Source of the DNA: Bacteroidota bacterium
Lineage (GTDB): Bacteria; Bacteroidota; Bacteroidia; Chitinophagales; Chitinophagaceae
DNA length: 45,672 bases
Reading direction: 5' to 3'
Assembly: GCA_018267585.1 (NCBI GenBank)
Contig: JAFDYE010000840.1
Span: 1 to 45,672, forward strand
Part shown: positions 1-7,761 of the stretch, one piece after another
Position numbering within the stretch: the first letter of the stretch is position 1
Layout: every line of letters begins with the position of its first letter
Made by a program: the position numbers and the translations under genes
The notes under the pieces: generated by a model
Databases searched by the model: none
The model's input: the letters and a program-made list of their open reading frames with translations, nothing else
Told to the model about the DNA's origin: nothing

Positions 1-1
1 G

Positions 2-955
2 ATGCTGCTGTGCTATGGACAATATTATGATACCACCAGCGCCTACGGCATCATTTTACGGACTGAGTTCGTGGCCCCTGCTACTATCAGCCAGTCCCGG
101 GTGGGGGTAAAAGAAAGCTACGATTCGATTCTTGCAGACCTCGACGTAGCGATCTCCAGCCTCCCCGGCGCCAATACGCAGATAGCCTATGCCAATAGCT
201 GGGCGGCCAAGCTGCTGAAGGCCCGGGTCCTGATCAACCGGGGCGGATCCGGCGACTACGCGCAAGTCATCAGCCTGACGAACGACATTATCACCAACGG
301 CCCTTTTTCCCTTGAACCCAATCTGAAAGACCTTTTCCTGGTAAAAGGCCTGACCAGCAAGGAGGTGATCCTCGGAGTCCAGCCTTACCCGGTGCAGGTT
401 TTCAAATACTCCCAATTGCAGAATTATACGCAGTATGCGCCCAGCGACTCTATGGTCAGCCTGTTTGCGGGAGACCCCCGCAGCAGTTGGATATTTGATT
501 CCGTTGTTGCCGCCTATGGCACCAATCTGGAACTAACGAAATATTATCCCGGATCGCGCACTTCGATCGCCCCGGCATCTGTCACCGAGAACTCGTACGC
601 CCTACGGCTTACAGAAGCCTATCTGCTCGAAGCAGAAGCCCTCACCTTATCAGGAGGCAGCCTGTCACAAGCGAAGGCGCTCCTGAAGACTGTATTGTCA
701 CATGCAGGCATATCCGATTTTTCTGCTGTCGAAGCGCAAACTACGGCAGCAGGTCTGCAATTGCAGATCGTAAAAGAAGAAATGCGCAACTTTGTCGGTG
801 AGGCTGGTCAGGACTGGTATGCCGTTCGCCGCCTTCCCTTTGCCACCTTACAGACCCTCATCCCCTCGATCGGAACAAAGGATCTGCTGATCCTTCCCAT
901 ACCCCAGAACGAAGTAATAACGAATAGCAAATTGAAACAAAATCCCAATTATTAA
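2..955 (+). CDS. SusD/RagB-family outer-membrane nutrient-binding lipoprotein, 3' part
   Basis: C-terminal 317 residues of a SusD/RagB protein. These surface lipoproteins cap a SusC-type TonB-dependent channel and deliver glycans or peptides to it. The opening residues (LLCYGQYYDTTSAYGI) match the SusD stretch that follows the first TPR-like helices (…LxxFGQYYD…). Later come the helix LLKARVLINRGG, the LTEAYLLEAEA repeat and a closing LLPIPQNEV segment, all typical of the family. The lipoprotein signal and the N-terminal ~150-200 residues lie before the window, so the ATG at position 2 is an internal methionine. The SusC partner should be just upstream. The next gene, a TlpA-like thioredoxin, follows after 13 nt, so the two are probably co-transcribed. 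Substrate cannot be told. Confidence 0.85.
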   Translation: MLLCYGQYYDTTSAYGIILRTEFVAPATISQSRVGVKESYDSILADLDVAISSLPGANTQIAYANSWAAKLLKARVLINRGGSGDYAQVISLTNDIITNGPFSLEPNLKDLFLVKGLTSKEVILGVQPYPVQVFKYSQLQNYTQYAPSDSMVSLFAGDPRSSWIFDSVVAAYGTNLELTKYYPGSRTSIAPASVTENSYALRLTEAYLLEAEALTLSGGSLSQAKALLKTVLSHAGISDFSAVEAQTTAAGLQLQIVKEEMRNFVGEAGQDWYAVRRLPFATLQTLIPSIGTKDLLILPIPQNEVITNSKLKQNPNY

Positions 956-968
956 ATCACTGATAGCT

Positions 969-2105
969 ATGCACACGAAGAAGTTGACAACATTTATACT
1001 CCTATCTTTCTGTACTCTCCTGGCAACAGCACAGCACAAGGTTTCCATCCATGCCACTATCACGGGCCTCGAGGCCGGCCAATGGGTTTATCTGAATGCC
1101 CTGACCAACAGCGTCCAGACAGACTCCGCGCAAACCACTGCCGGCGGCTTTACGATCACCACATATATCCCCGACGGAGAAGGAGATGGCTATATTCTGA
1201 ATCTGGGCAGGAAATATATTGCCAACTATACGATGCTCATTTACCTGGACAAAGGGAATGTAGAGATGAAAGGCGCTGGCCCCGTTTTCAAAGACGCCAG
1301 GTTGTCAGGCACACCGTCCATTCGAGATCATGAAGCCTATAAAAATTTCATAAACAACCACCCCCTGTTAAAAGGAAGGCAGGAACTATACAAAAAGACC
1401 CGGGAGCTTTACGAAAAAAATGACAGCGCCGGATTAGCCGCACTGGAACCTGAAGGCAGGCGGATGGACTCCATACAAAGGGCCCTCACCAGGCAGTGGA
1501 TCAAACAACATCCTGCGTCTCCCATCAGCGCCTTTTTACTTTCTTATTATCTCGGCCGGATCGACCCGGATGAAAAATCTGCTATTCTGGCCCAGCTGTC
1601 CCCGGCTGCCAAAGAGAATGCGCCGGCAAAAAGGGTCGCCAACAGCGTCCGGGTCAACAATCTTACCGGAATCGGCAAGACGGCTATCGACTTCACCCAG
1701 AAGGATACACTCGGACATCCCGTATCGCTAAAAGACTTTCGTGGCAAATACGTGCTGGTCGACTTCTGGGCCAGCTGGTGTGTCCCCTGCCGGCAAGAAA
1801 ATCCCAACGTGGTTGCCGCCTGGAAGAAATACAAAGACAAAAATTTCACCGTCCTCAGCGTCTCCCTCGACCAGCCCACCGGAAAGGAAAAATGGCTCAA
1901 AGCCATCCATGACGATCATCTCGAATGGACGCATGTGTCCGATCTGCAGTACTGGAATAATGCCGTGGCCAAGCTGTATGATATCAATTCTATTCCTACC
2001 AATCTGCTGCTCGACCCCAACGGTAAGATCATCGCCAAAGACCTCCATGGGAAGGAATTGGGAAAAAAATTGGAGGAAATTTTGACCCAGCAGGATTTAC
2101 GCTGA
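969..2105 (+). CDS. TlpA-like thiol-disulfide oxidoreductase with N-terminal DUF4369-like domain
   Basis: 378-residue exported thioredoxin-fold protein. A signal peptide (residues 1-21, ending LLATAQ) is followed by a beta-rich DUF4369-like domain (about 24-110), a helical linker, and a C-terminal AhpC/TSA-Redoxin domain (about 232-375) with the active site W270-C-V-P-C274. The cis-Pro loop is probably SIPTNLLLDPNG. Such proteins reduce or isomerise disulfides in the periplasm and commonly follow SusC/SusD pairs in Bacteroidota. The gene starts 13 nt after the SusD stop, which supports an operon. A strong intrinsic terminator lies about 80 nt after its stop. The physiological target is unknown; a role in maturing the neighbouring surface system is an inference. 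Confidence 0.88.
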   Translation: MHTKKLTTFILLSFCTLLATAQHKVSIHATITGLEAGQWVYLNALTNSVQTDSAQTTAGGFTITTYIPDGEGDGYILNLGRKYIANYTMLIYLDKGNVEMKGAGPVFKDARLSGTPSIRDHEAYKNFINNHPLLKGRQELYKKTRELYEKNDSAGLAALEPEGRRMDSIQRALTRQWIKQHPASPISAFLLSYYLGRIDPDEKSAILAQLSPAAKENAPAKRVANSVRVNNLTGIGKTAIDFTQKDTLGHPVSLKDFRGKYVLVDFWASWCVPCRQENPNVVAAWKKYKDKNFTVLSVSLDQPTGKEKWLKAIHDDHLEWTHVSDLQYWNNAVAKLYDINSIPTNLLLDPNGKIIAKDLHGKELGKKLEEILTQQDLR

Positions 2106-2418
2106 ATCGAGTGGTTTCCGGCAACCATTACCGACAAAGATACTTATCGATAAGCAAGGTTGACTGCCGTTCTATAATAGGAGAGATGTCCCCGCAGGAC
2201 ATCTCTTTTTGCATAATCCCCAGGTTATTCAACCGATCACCAGTGGCGGCGGAGCAAGAAAAAAGCGTCTCAGGGTGTTATGAATTGAAAAAAATTACTA
2301 GATTCGTGTTCCAACCTTCGCACATATACTTTTTATTTATTGACCCTGTCTCTGATTTGTAGCAGCCGGCAGCCGCCGGGATATCATCATTTATCGTAAT
2401 GCTACCAATTACTACCAC
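2106..2418. other. Intergenic stretch without a gene
   Basis: 313 nt between the TlpA-like gene and the NarL-type regulator. It holds one clear terminator hairpin (separate entry). The rest is AT-rich towards 2330 and must carry the promoter of the regulator, but I cannot pick a convincing TTG/TAnnTTTG pair. The short plus-strand reading frame through it (2111-2362) has no recognisable protein character. Confidence 0.6.
2182..2210 (+). terminator. Intrinsic terminator of the susD-tlpA unit
   Basis: Perfect 10-bp inverted repeat, AGAGATGTCC at 2182-2191 and GGACATCTCT at 2197-2206, with a 5-nt loop and a T run at 2206-2210. Orientation fits transcripts from the SusD/TlpA genes. Confidence 0.9.
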
Positions 2419-3045
2419 ATGAAGAAGCCGACGCTAGTCCTTGTGAGCGATCATGCCCTGTTGCGCGAAGGGCTAAAAGTGGTCATGACCGTTCAGTCTG
2501 AGTTTACCATTCTCAGCGAATCCTATTGCAGCCCCTTCTTACCCAAGATGGTGCGTGAGCTCCATCCTGACATCGTCCTGTTCGACCTGGAGCCCGTAGG
2601 CCATGATCCCGACATTCTGCTACGGGAACTGTGCCGTCTTTCCCGGGTGCTGATCCTGGCCGGCGCCACCGCCACGGAGATACTGGCACGGGCGGTTGGC
2701 TATGGCGTCAATGCCATCCTCTCGAAGGACTGTTCTGCTGCCGAGCTGGCGGCAGCGGCGTGGAGAGTAGCCATCGGGTGTTCGTTCTTCTCGAATATGC
2801 CCTTTCTCATGGATATCTCTGCGCTCGCGCCCTCTCCTGACGAGAAGCCGTTGTCGCGCCAGCTCTCGGGCCGGCAGGCGGAGGTGGCGAGGCTGGTTGC
2901 GCTGGGCATGACGTCCAAGCAGATCGCGGGCGAGCTGGCCATTGCCGTGAAAACGGTCGAGCGCCACAGGAGCGATATCCTGAAACGCCTGAATCTTCCC
3001 AACGCTAGCGCGGTGGCGAATTATATCAGCGCAGGGAACGCTTAG
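2419..3045 (+). CDS. NarL/FixJ-type response regulator with LuxR HTH
   Basis: 208-residue two-domain regulator. The receiver domain (1-~120) has the predicted phospho-acceptor D56 in IVLFDLE and the conserved K103 in ILSKD. Its acidic pocket is S10-D11 rather than two acids, and the usual Thr/Ser after beta-4 is replaced (LILAGA), so phosphorylation may be weak or absent. The C-terminal LuxR helix-turn-helix (about 145-205) carries the signature LSGRQAEVARLVALGMTSKQIA…KTVERHRSDILKRL. No histidine kinase gene is adjacent, so it is an orphan here. The gene converges on the DNA polymerase IV gene, whose stop lies 11 nt away. Targets are unknown. Confidence 0.88.
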   Translation: MKKPTLVLVSDHALLREGLKVVMTVQSEFTILSESYCSPFLPKMVRELHPDIVLFDLEPVGHDPDILLRELCRLSRVLILAGATATEILARAVGYGVNAILSKDCSAAELAAAAWRVAIGCSFFSNMPFLMDISALAPSPDEKPLSRQLSGRQAEVARLVALGMTSKQIAGELAIAVKTVERHRSDILKRLNLPNASAVANYISAGNA

Positions 3046-3056
3046 GGGTATTTTAA

Positions 3057-4163
3057 TCAAAACAACTTCAGCTGACCACCATCGACTCCCGTGGAGTTCA
3101 GCCGATGACCATCGCCGCCGTCAAAATTGCTAACTGTAATTCCCAGCAGCCGGATCGTTTTATTTTCGAGCCCCGAAGCCGACAACAGTTCGATCGCCGC
3201 CTGCAGGATTGTCTGCCTGTCGTCTGTCGGCGAAGACAGCGACCGGCTCCGCGTGATCTGGCGGAAGTCTGCGTATTTGATCTTTAATGTAATGGTCCGG
3301 CCTTTCAGCTGATTGCGGAGCAGGCGGTTCGTCACCGTGCCGGCGAGCTTTTCGAGTTGGGGCGTCATTTCTTCAAGGGTCGTGAGGTCGAGGGGGAATG
3401 TGTCTTCCGCCGCGAGGGACTTTGTCTCCCGGTCGGGCTGCACCGGCCGGTCGTCGATGCCGCGGACGATCCTGTAGTAGAAATGTCCCGTTTTACCGAA
3501 GTGGCGGACCAGCTCGGCCTCTTCTTTTTTCTTCAGGTCGGCGCCCGTAAACAATCCCAGTCTTCTCATCTTTTCCGCCGTGACCTTTCCGACGCCGAAG
3601 AATCTTTCGACGGGCAGCGCTTCCATAAAGGACTCTGCACGGGAGGGGCCGATAAAGGTCTGCCCGTCCGGCTTGTTCATGTCGCTCGCGATCTTGGCGA
3701 GGAACTTATTGATCGATATGCCGGCCGATGCCGTCAGATGAAGCTCGGTCCGGATGGCCGATCTTATCGCCGTTGCAATATCGATCGCCGATCCGATGCC
3801 CTGCTTGTCCTCGGTAACGTCAAGAAAGGCCTCGTCGAGCGAAAGCGGTTCAATGAGGTCGGTATATCGCGAAAAGATCTCCCTGATCTGGCCGGAAACG
3901 AGTTTGTAAACGTCAAATCTCGGGACAATAAAGATCACCTGCGGACATAGCTGCAGCGCCTTTTTCGACGGCATCGCGCTCCTGATCCCAGATTTCCGCG
4001 CTTCATAGCTTGCCGTGGCTACTACCCCGCCCCGCCCCTCCGGCGAACCGCCGACGACAATGGGTTTTCCCCGATACTCAGGGTTGTCCCGTTGTTCGAT
4101 AGACGCGTAAAATGCGTCCATGTCGATATGTATGATCTTGCGGTGCAAGCGGTTCATTTCCAT
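3057..4163 (-). CDS. dinB: DNA polymerase IV (Y-family translesion polymerase)
   Basis: 368 residues, full length for DinB. The catalytic palm shows D14 in HIDMDAF and the D110-E111 pair in SLDEAFLDVT. The helix-hairpin-helix segment VERFFGVGKVTAEKMRRLGL and the little-finger domain (about 240-345) follow. The protein ends in QLKLF, a canonical sliding-clamp binding motif, so it should be recruited by the DnaN clamp. It performs error-prone bypass of damaged or misaligned template, including N2-dG adducts. The ATG overlaps the end of the broken nicotinate phosphoribosyltransferase frame by 10 nt, suggesting the two were translated from one message. No LexA-type operator is visible. Confidence 0.96.
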   Translation of the reverse strand: MEMNRLHRKIIHIDMDAFYASIEQRDNPEYRGKPIVVGGSPEGRGGVVATASYEARKSGIRSAMPSKKALQLCPQVIFIVPRFDVYKLVSGQIREIFSRYTDLIEPLSLDEAFLDVTEDKQGIGSAIDIATAIRSAIRTELHLTASAGISINKFLAKIASDMNKPDGQTFIGPSRAESFMEALPVERFFGVGKVTAEKMRRLGLFTGADLKKKEEAELVRHFGKTGHFYYRIVRGIDDRPVQPDRETKSLAAEDTFPLDLTTLEEMTPQLEKLAGTVTNRLLRNQLKGRTITLKIKYADFRQITRSRSLSSPTDDRQTILQAAIELLSASGLENKTIRLLGITVSNFDGGDGHRLNSTGVDGGQLKLF

Positions 4164-5378
4164 TTCTCCCTGAGCTCGTCCCTCAGCTGCAGCAGCGCAC
4201 TGCTGACCCCGACCTTGTACGTATGCGGATTCTCAAAACGCCGGTACTCTGCCGGCAGCAGCGCGAGCCTTTCACGGCCGTAGGCGGCTATCTCCGGGAG
4301 TAAAGGTTCGGGCTGCAGGCGCCTGCCGCCCTCCATGACCTTCTGCACCAGCGGCTGCTTTTTCCATTGGTCGATCGCCGTCGACTTGTGCGGATCGAAG
4401 GGATGGTAGATCGTCGGGATGGCCCGTCACCAGCCTCGTGCCTACGCCAAAGACATCGATCGGCGCGTCCTGGTCAAGCAGACTCCGGACCAGCCATTCA
4501 TCCAGCTGGTTGGAGACGACGATCTTCATATACCCGAGGCCGGCTTCGTCCATCATCCGTCGTACACTACCCGAGAGCCAGGCCAGGTCGCCGCTGTCCA
4601 GCCGGACACCGATAGCCTTTGCCCCCTGCGCCTCCATTTCCTTAGCTACCGTGATGGCATTGGGGACCCCGCTGCCAAGGGTATCGTAGGTGTCGACGAG
4701 GAAGATACAATCGGAGGGCTGCGAACGCGCATAGGCGCGAAAGGCCTCCAGCTCGGACCCGTAGCTCTCAATAAAGGAATGCGCCATCGTTCCCGAAGCT
4801 GGTATATCATACTTTTTCGCCGCAGCAACATTGCTGGTGCTGTTGAACCCGCCGATGACGGCAGCCCTCGAAGCAGCCATGGCGCCGGCGCCCTGCGCCC
4901 GGCGAAGACCGAAATCGCTGAGTACCCTGTCGCCCGCGACCTGCCGCACCCGCGAGGCCTTGGTGGCGATGAGCGACTGGAAATTGATCAGATTGAGCAG
5001 AACGGTCTCGACCAGCTGGGTTTCGAAGAGCGTACCCTCCACCCGCAGCACGGGGCAACCCGGAAAGATCACCTCTCCTTCCGCAACGGAATAGACGTCA
5101 CCCCTGAAACGGAACCCCTCAAGAAAGCCGAGATAAGCCTGGTCGAACCCCTGGTCGCGGAGATAAGCGATATCATCCGTCGTAAAATGCAGGTCTTCCA
5201 AAACCCCCAAGAACTCGTGCAAACCGGCGAAGAGTACACATCCGCCGCCGAATGGCAGCTTGCGAAAGAAATACTCAAAGGCCGCAGGCAGGTCCTGCCG
5301 ACGTTCTTTGAAATAGACCTCTCCCATGGTTATCTCATACAGGTCCGTGTAACTGCCGGTGATCGAATAATTGAGCAT
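4154..5378 (-). pseudogene. pncB: Nicotinate phosphoribosyltransferase, internal deletion plus frameshift
   Basis: NAPRTase converts nicotinate and PRPP to nicotinate mononucleotide in NAD salvage. The N-terminal part (5378 to about 4422) is well preserved: it begins MLNYSITGSYTDLYEITMGE, carries the predicted catalytic H200 in SGTMAHSFIES, and has the phosphate-binding stretches VRLDSGDL and VFGVGTRLVTG (ending at residue 319). The frame then becomes nonsense and stops at 4272. The family's C-terminus, starting PTIYHPFDPHKST and including LPAEYRRFENPHTYKVG, is found in another frame at about 4420-4154. Together the pieces give about 405 codons, against roughly 480-490 in this type of enzyme, so about 80 codons are missing at the junction as well as the frame. 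The missing part normally follows TRLVTG and carries conserved substrate-site residues. Probably inactive unless this is an assembly error. Confidence 0.85.
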
Positions 5379-5641
5379 GCCATCAAAGATAGTGTGGAAA
5401 GTTTACAGCACTTTTATGCACATCTCTTCTACAATTCTCAATTTAATCGGTTCGAAAATAATATTAGAAAATAATTTCACAGATAATTAGCAGATTTTAT
5501 GAACAAGTCAGCCTTCCTAAAAAGTTTTCCACCAATGCGGTTTTCTTTGCCATCATTGGTCTGGCATTTGCAAAAGTTATAGTATCAGGCTTTAATAGGA
5601 TATTGGATTAGCAACGGCCCGGATGTCTATCTGGGCTTTTC
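5379..5641. other. AT-rich intergenic region with hairpins
   Basis: 263 nt between two minus-strand genes. Visible structure: an inverted repeat ACCAATG (5531-5537) / CATTGGT (5554-5560), and a terminator-like hairpin whose T run points along the plus strand (separate entry). The minus-strand promoter of the pncB remnant should be at its left end. I see no protein-coding reading frame. Confidence 0.5.
5617..5640 (+). terminator. Terminator-like hairpin with plus-strand T run
   Basis: GCCCGGAT (5617-5624) pairs with ATCTGGGC (5629-5636) with one G-T wobble and a 4-nt loop, followed by TTTT. No plus-strand gene lies just upstream, so it may end an unannotated small RNA. Alternatively it is the 3' hairpin of the minus-strand reductase gene, but on that strand it lacks a T run. 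Confidence 0.45.
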
Positions 5642-6202
5642 TTATTTCACCACCACGCGCCGGTACCGTAGCGCGATCACACCATTGTCCAGCGTCCGGG
5701 TTTCCACCAGCTGTAGTCCTATAGGCTGTTTGCCCTCCTGAAAAAGACGTTGTCCACTGCCCATGATGACCGGGTGAACGATAAGCCGGTATTCATCTAT
5801 GAGTCCTGCCTCCTGCAGATGGCCGACGAGTCCGGCGCTGCCTTCGATCTGAATCTCGCGCCCGGGCTGCTGTTTTAGCCGGGTGATCTCTTCCATGACA
5901 TTGCCGGAGATGATGGTTGTATTCTCCCAGTCCGCCTTCTTCAGCGTGTTAGAGACGACGTATTTTGGTACGCTGTTGAGCTTGTCAGAAATACCCATTT
6001 CGTTGTTTTTCATCCGCGACCAGTATGGTGCGAGCATTTCGTAGGTCCTGCGTCCAAACAGGATCGCGTCACAGGAGAGGATGCCGTCGCGGATGAGCTC
6101 CTGCCGTGAAACGCTGTCATAAGGCATAAACCATTGGGCCATGGATCCTGCGTCGAAGACGCCGTCGAGCGTGATCCATTCGGAGACTACTAGTTGTCGC
6201 AT
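5642..6202 (-). CDS. Dihydrofolate-reductase-family protein (RibD C-terminal fold)
   Basis: 186 residues of the RibD-C/DHFR-like superfamily (YyaP/YwjB type). Family features visible are the start MRQLVVSEWITLDGVFD, the nucleotide-fold segment CDAILFGRRTYEMLAPYW, the VSNTLKKADWENTTII segment with downstream helix, IQIEGSAGLVGHLQEAGLIDEYRL, and HPVIMGSGQRLF near the C-terminus. These proteins are presumed NAD(P)H-dependent reductases. True folate reduction is not established for this branch, so I do not call it folA. It stands alone, 104 nt upstream of the next minus-strand gene's stop. No partner suggests its substrate. Confidence 0.88.
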   Translation of the reverse strand: MRQLVVSEWITLDGVFDAGSMAQWFMPYDSVSRQELIRDGILSCDAILFGRRTYEMLAPYWSRMKNNEMGISDKLNSVPKYVVSNTLKKADWENTTIISGNVMEEITRLKQQPGREIQIEGSAGLVGHLQEAGLIDEYRLIVHPVIMGSGQRLFQEGKQPIGLQLVETRTLDNGVIALRYRRVVVK

Positions 6203-6306
6203 AGTTATCGTTTTTTATAACCACAAAATAATAGCAGCCGCCGGCCAAAAAATAGAAGAAACCCGACAAAAGCAGTCGGTGGAGTCACCGGTCCCGCGGG
6301 CTGGCA

Positions 6307-7116
6307 TCAGGCGGGAAATTCCTCTGCCTTTCTTCGGTACTCCAGCGGAGAGAGGTTAGTAAAGTCCTTAAACGCCCGGATCAGGTGACTCTGGTCGGCA
6401 AAGCCGTTGTCAAAGGCGACTTTTATCATATCGGTAAAGCGGTTGTGGCTGAGCTGGTTTAGCGCCGCGTGGAACTGGCATATCCTGCTGTAGAGTTTTG
6501 GCGTTACGCCGATGCCCTGACCGAAGAGCCGTTGTAAGGTCCGTTCGGTCACGAACAATTCTTTTTGCAGATCGCCAAGCTGAATAGCGCCTTTGTTATG
6601 CCGTATTTTCCTGATCGCATAAGGCAGCCGCTCGTCGACGACGATCTTCCGGCTCCGGGAAAGCTGCAGGATATAGTCGTTCATCAGCTGCAGCCGCTGC
6701 TCCAGGGAAGGGCTGTTGAGCAACTGTTCTTTGAGGTCGGCATCCCTTGCGGGCCCATAGAGGCTCAGGTCGATGCCCTGGTCGGTCAGCTCGGTGGCTG
6801 TATAGCCGAAAAGAGAAGGCAGCAGCCATGGATAGAGGAAATAGGCGATCACGGTGATCTCTCCTGCCGTATGCAGCTGGATGGGTCCGGTGTTCTGTCC
6901 ATAGAGCACCAGGGGAAAGCTTTTCTTATCGCCGGTGAGTATGCGCGCGGGGTCCGTCAGCTGAAAGGTGATGCTCGGATAGCCGTTGGCGATCAACGGC
7001 AGGACGGCCTCGAAAAAAAGGCTGTTGTTCTCGAGGATCACGATATGGCTCACGATCCCGGCGATCGGCGGCGGCGGAACAAGCGTTTGTACTTTCATTG
7101 GATCTTTACTGACCAA
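6307..7116 (-). CDS. AraC-family transcriptional regulator
   Basis: 269 residues. The N-terminal half (about 10-150) resembles the DUF6597-type sensing domain found in Bacteroidota AraC proteins (VPPPPIAGIVSHIVILENN). The C-terminal double helix-turn-helix (about 165-262) includes ELFVTERTLQRLFGQGIGVTPKLYSRICQFHAALNQL, DMIKVAFDNGFADQSHLIRAFKDFTNLSPLEYRR. The reported start overlaps the stop region of the upstream lipoprotein gene by 11 nt; the second methionine, six codons in, would leave 7 nt between them. Either way translational coupling is likely. Probable role: regulator of its own operon or of a nearby locus; the ligand is unknown. Confidence 0.9.
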   Translation of the reverse strand: MVSKDPMKVQTLVPPPPIAGIVSHIVILENNSLFFEAVLPLIANGYPSITFQLTDPARILTGDKKSFPLVLYGQNTGPIQLHTAGEITVIAYFLYPWLLPSLFGYTATELTDQGIDLSLYGPARDADLKEQLLNSPSLEQRLQLMNDYILQLSRSRKIVVDERLPYAIRKIRHNKGAIQLGDLQKELFVTERTLQRLFGQGIGVTPKLYSRICQFHAALNQLSHNRFTDMIKVAFDNGFADQSHLIRAFKDFTNLSPLEYRRKAEEFPA

Positions 7117-7615
7117 CCAGGCGGTAGTCTTCCGTCACAATATAGTGCTTCAGCGTTGTGATCTTCAGCTCGTGCCCTTTTTCGGTGACATAGACCTTTT
7201 TCAGCTCGCGGAAGGCCTTGTTATTGTCCAGGAGGCCGACGATACAGGAATATTTTTCCGGGCCTTTCTGCAGTACCGGATGAGGAGGCGTCCCCATATC
7301 GGGAAGCTTGATGGTGTCTTCACCCGTGATGCCTTCGAATTCGACCTTTGCGAGGTATTTCATGGTGATCGGTGTCTCGAAGATACGGACGGAGAAATAC
7401 ATTTCATTCAGTGGGTCGTCGGTCCGGACGCGGTATTCGGCTACCGGGTCTTTTTTGACGTGGTCCCGCCTTTCGGGGTTGCGTTTGAACATAGTTAGTG
7501 CCGGTCGTTTGGCGGCTGGGCTGTCAGGGGTAGCAGCGGGCTCTTTACTCCCGGATCGACAGGAAGAGAACATAATGATCGCCGTGAGGGCAATGGCGGA
7601 TATGGGTTTTAGCAT
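7106..7615 (-). CDS. Small predicted lipoprotein, function unknown
   Basis: 169 residues. The N-terminus is a lipoprotein signal (MLKPISAIALTAIIMFSSC, lipid-modified Cys19). A low-complexity stretch follows (KEPAATPDSPAAKRP), then a compact beta-rich domain of about 110 residues containing DPLNEMYFSVRIFETPITMKYLAKVEFEG. I do not recognise the family. It lies directly upstream of, and overlaps, the AraC-type regulator gene, so the two form a unit. A 13-bp imperfect inverted repeat sits 45-82 nt upstream of the start. Confidence 0.75.
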   Translation of the reverse strand: MLKPISAIALTAIIMFSSCRSGSKEPAATPDSPAAKRPALTMFKRNPERRDHVKKDPVAEYRVRTDDPLNEMYFSVRIFETPITMKYLAKVEFEGITGEDTIKLPDMGTPPHPVLQKGPEKYSCIVGLLDNNKAFRELKKVYVTEKGHELKITTLKHYIVTEDYRLVGQ

Positions 7616-7659
7616 GGCAAACGACCGGCAAACTTTGTACCAGAGGCCTACTTATATGT

Positions 7660-7697
7660 GGGACAAAAGATTTTAGTTGAAAATAATTTTTTGTCCC
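7660..7697. promoter_or_regulatory. Inverted repeat upstream of the lipoprotein-AraC unit
   Basis: GGGACAAAA (7660-7668) and TTTTGTCCC (7689-7697) are perfect complements. With one wobble the arms extend to 13 bp (GGGACAAAAGATT / AATTTTTTGTCCC) around a 12-nt centre. It lies 45 nt upstream of the lipoprotein start and has no flanking T run, so it suits an operator better than a terminator. An operator for the adjacent AraC protein is an inference. Confidence 0.4.
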
Positions 7698-7712
7698 AAA
7701 CCATATTGATCT

Positions 7713-7761
7713 GCGCACTTCGGCCGCAGGGCCTCGTGCGCGAACCGGACTCCGTCCGGTT
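7713..7761 (-). other. Two adjacent GC-rich hairpins at the end of the T9SS protein gene
   Basis: Hairpin 1: AACCGGAC (7743-7750) / GTCCGGTT (7754-7761), overlapping the stop codon at 7760-7762. Hairpin 2: GCGCAC (7713-7718) / GTGCGC (7736-7741) with an inner GGCC/GGCC pair. Neither has a T run on the minus strand. They may protect the 3' end of the message or act as a Rho-type or folded 3' boundary. Confidence 0.5.

Noticed and set aside
3357-3950. 197-codon plus-strand frame opposite dinB
   Set aside because: Shadow of an intact, motif-complete DNA polymerase IV gene.
4154-4348. Separate 64-residue gene
   Set aside because: Its sequence is the C-terminus of NAPRTase (LPAEYRRFENPHTYKVG), so it is part of the broken pncB.
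4419-5474. 351-codon plus-strand frame opposite the pncB remnant
   Set aside because: Shadow of the minus-strand NAPRTase sequence; no family character.
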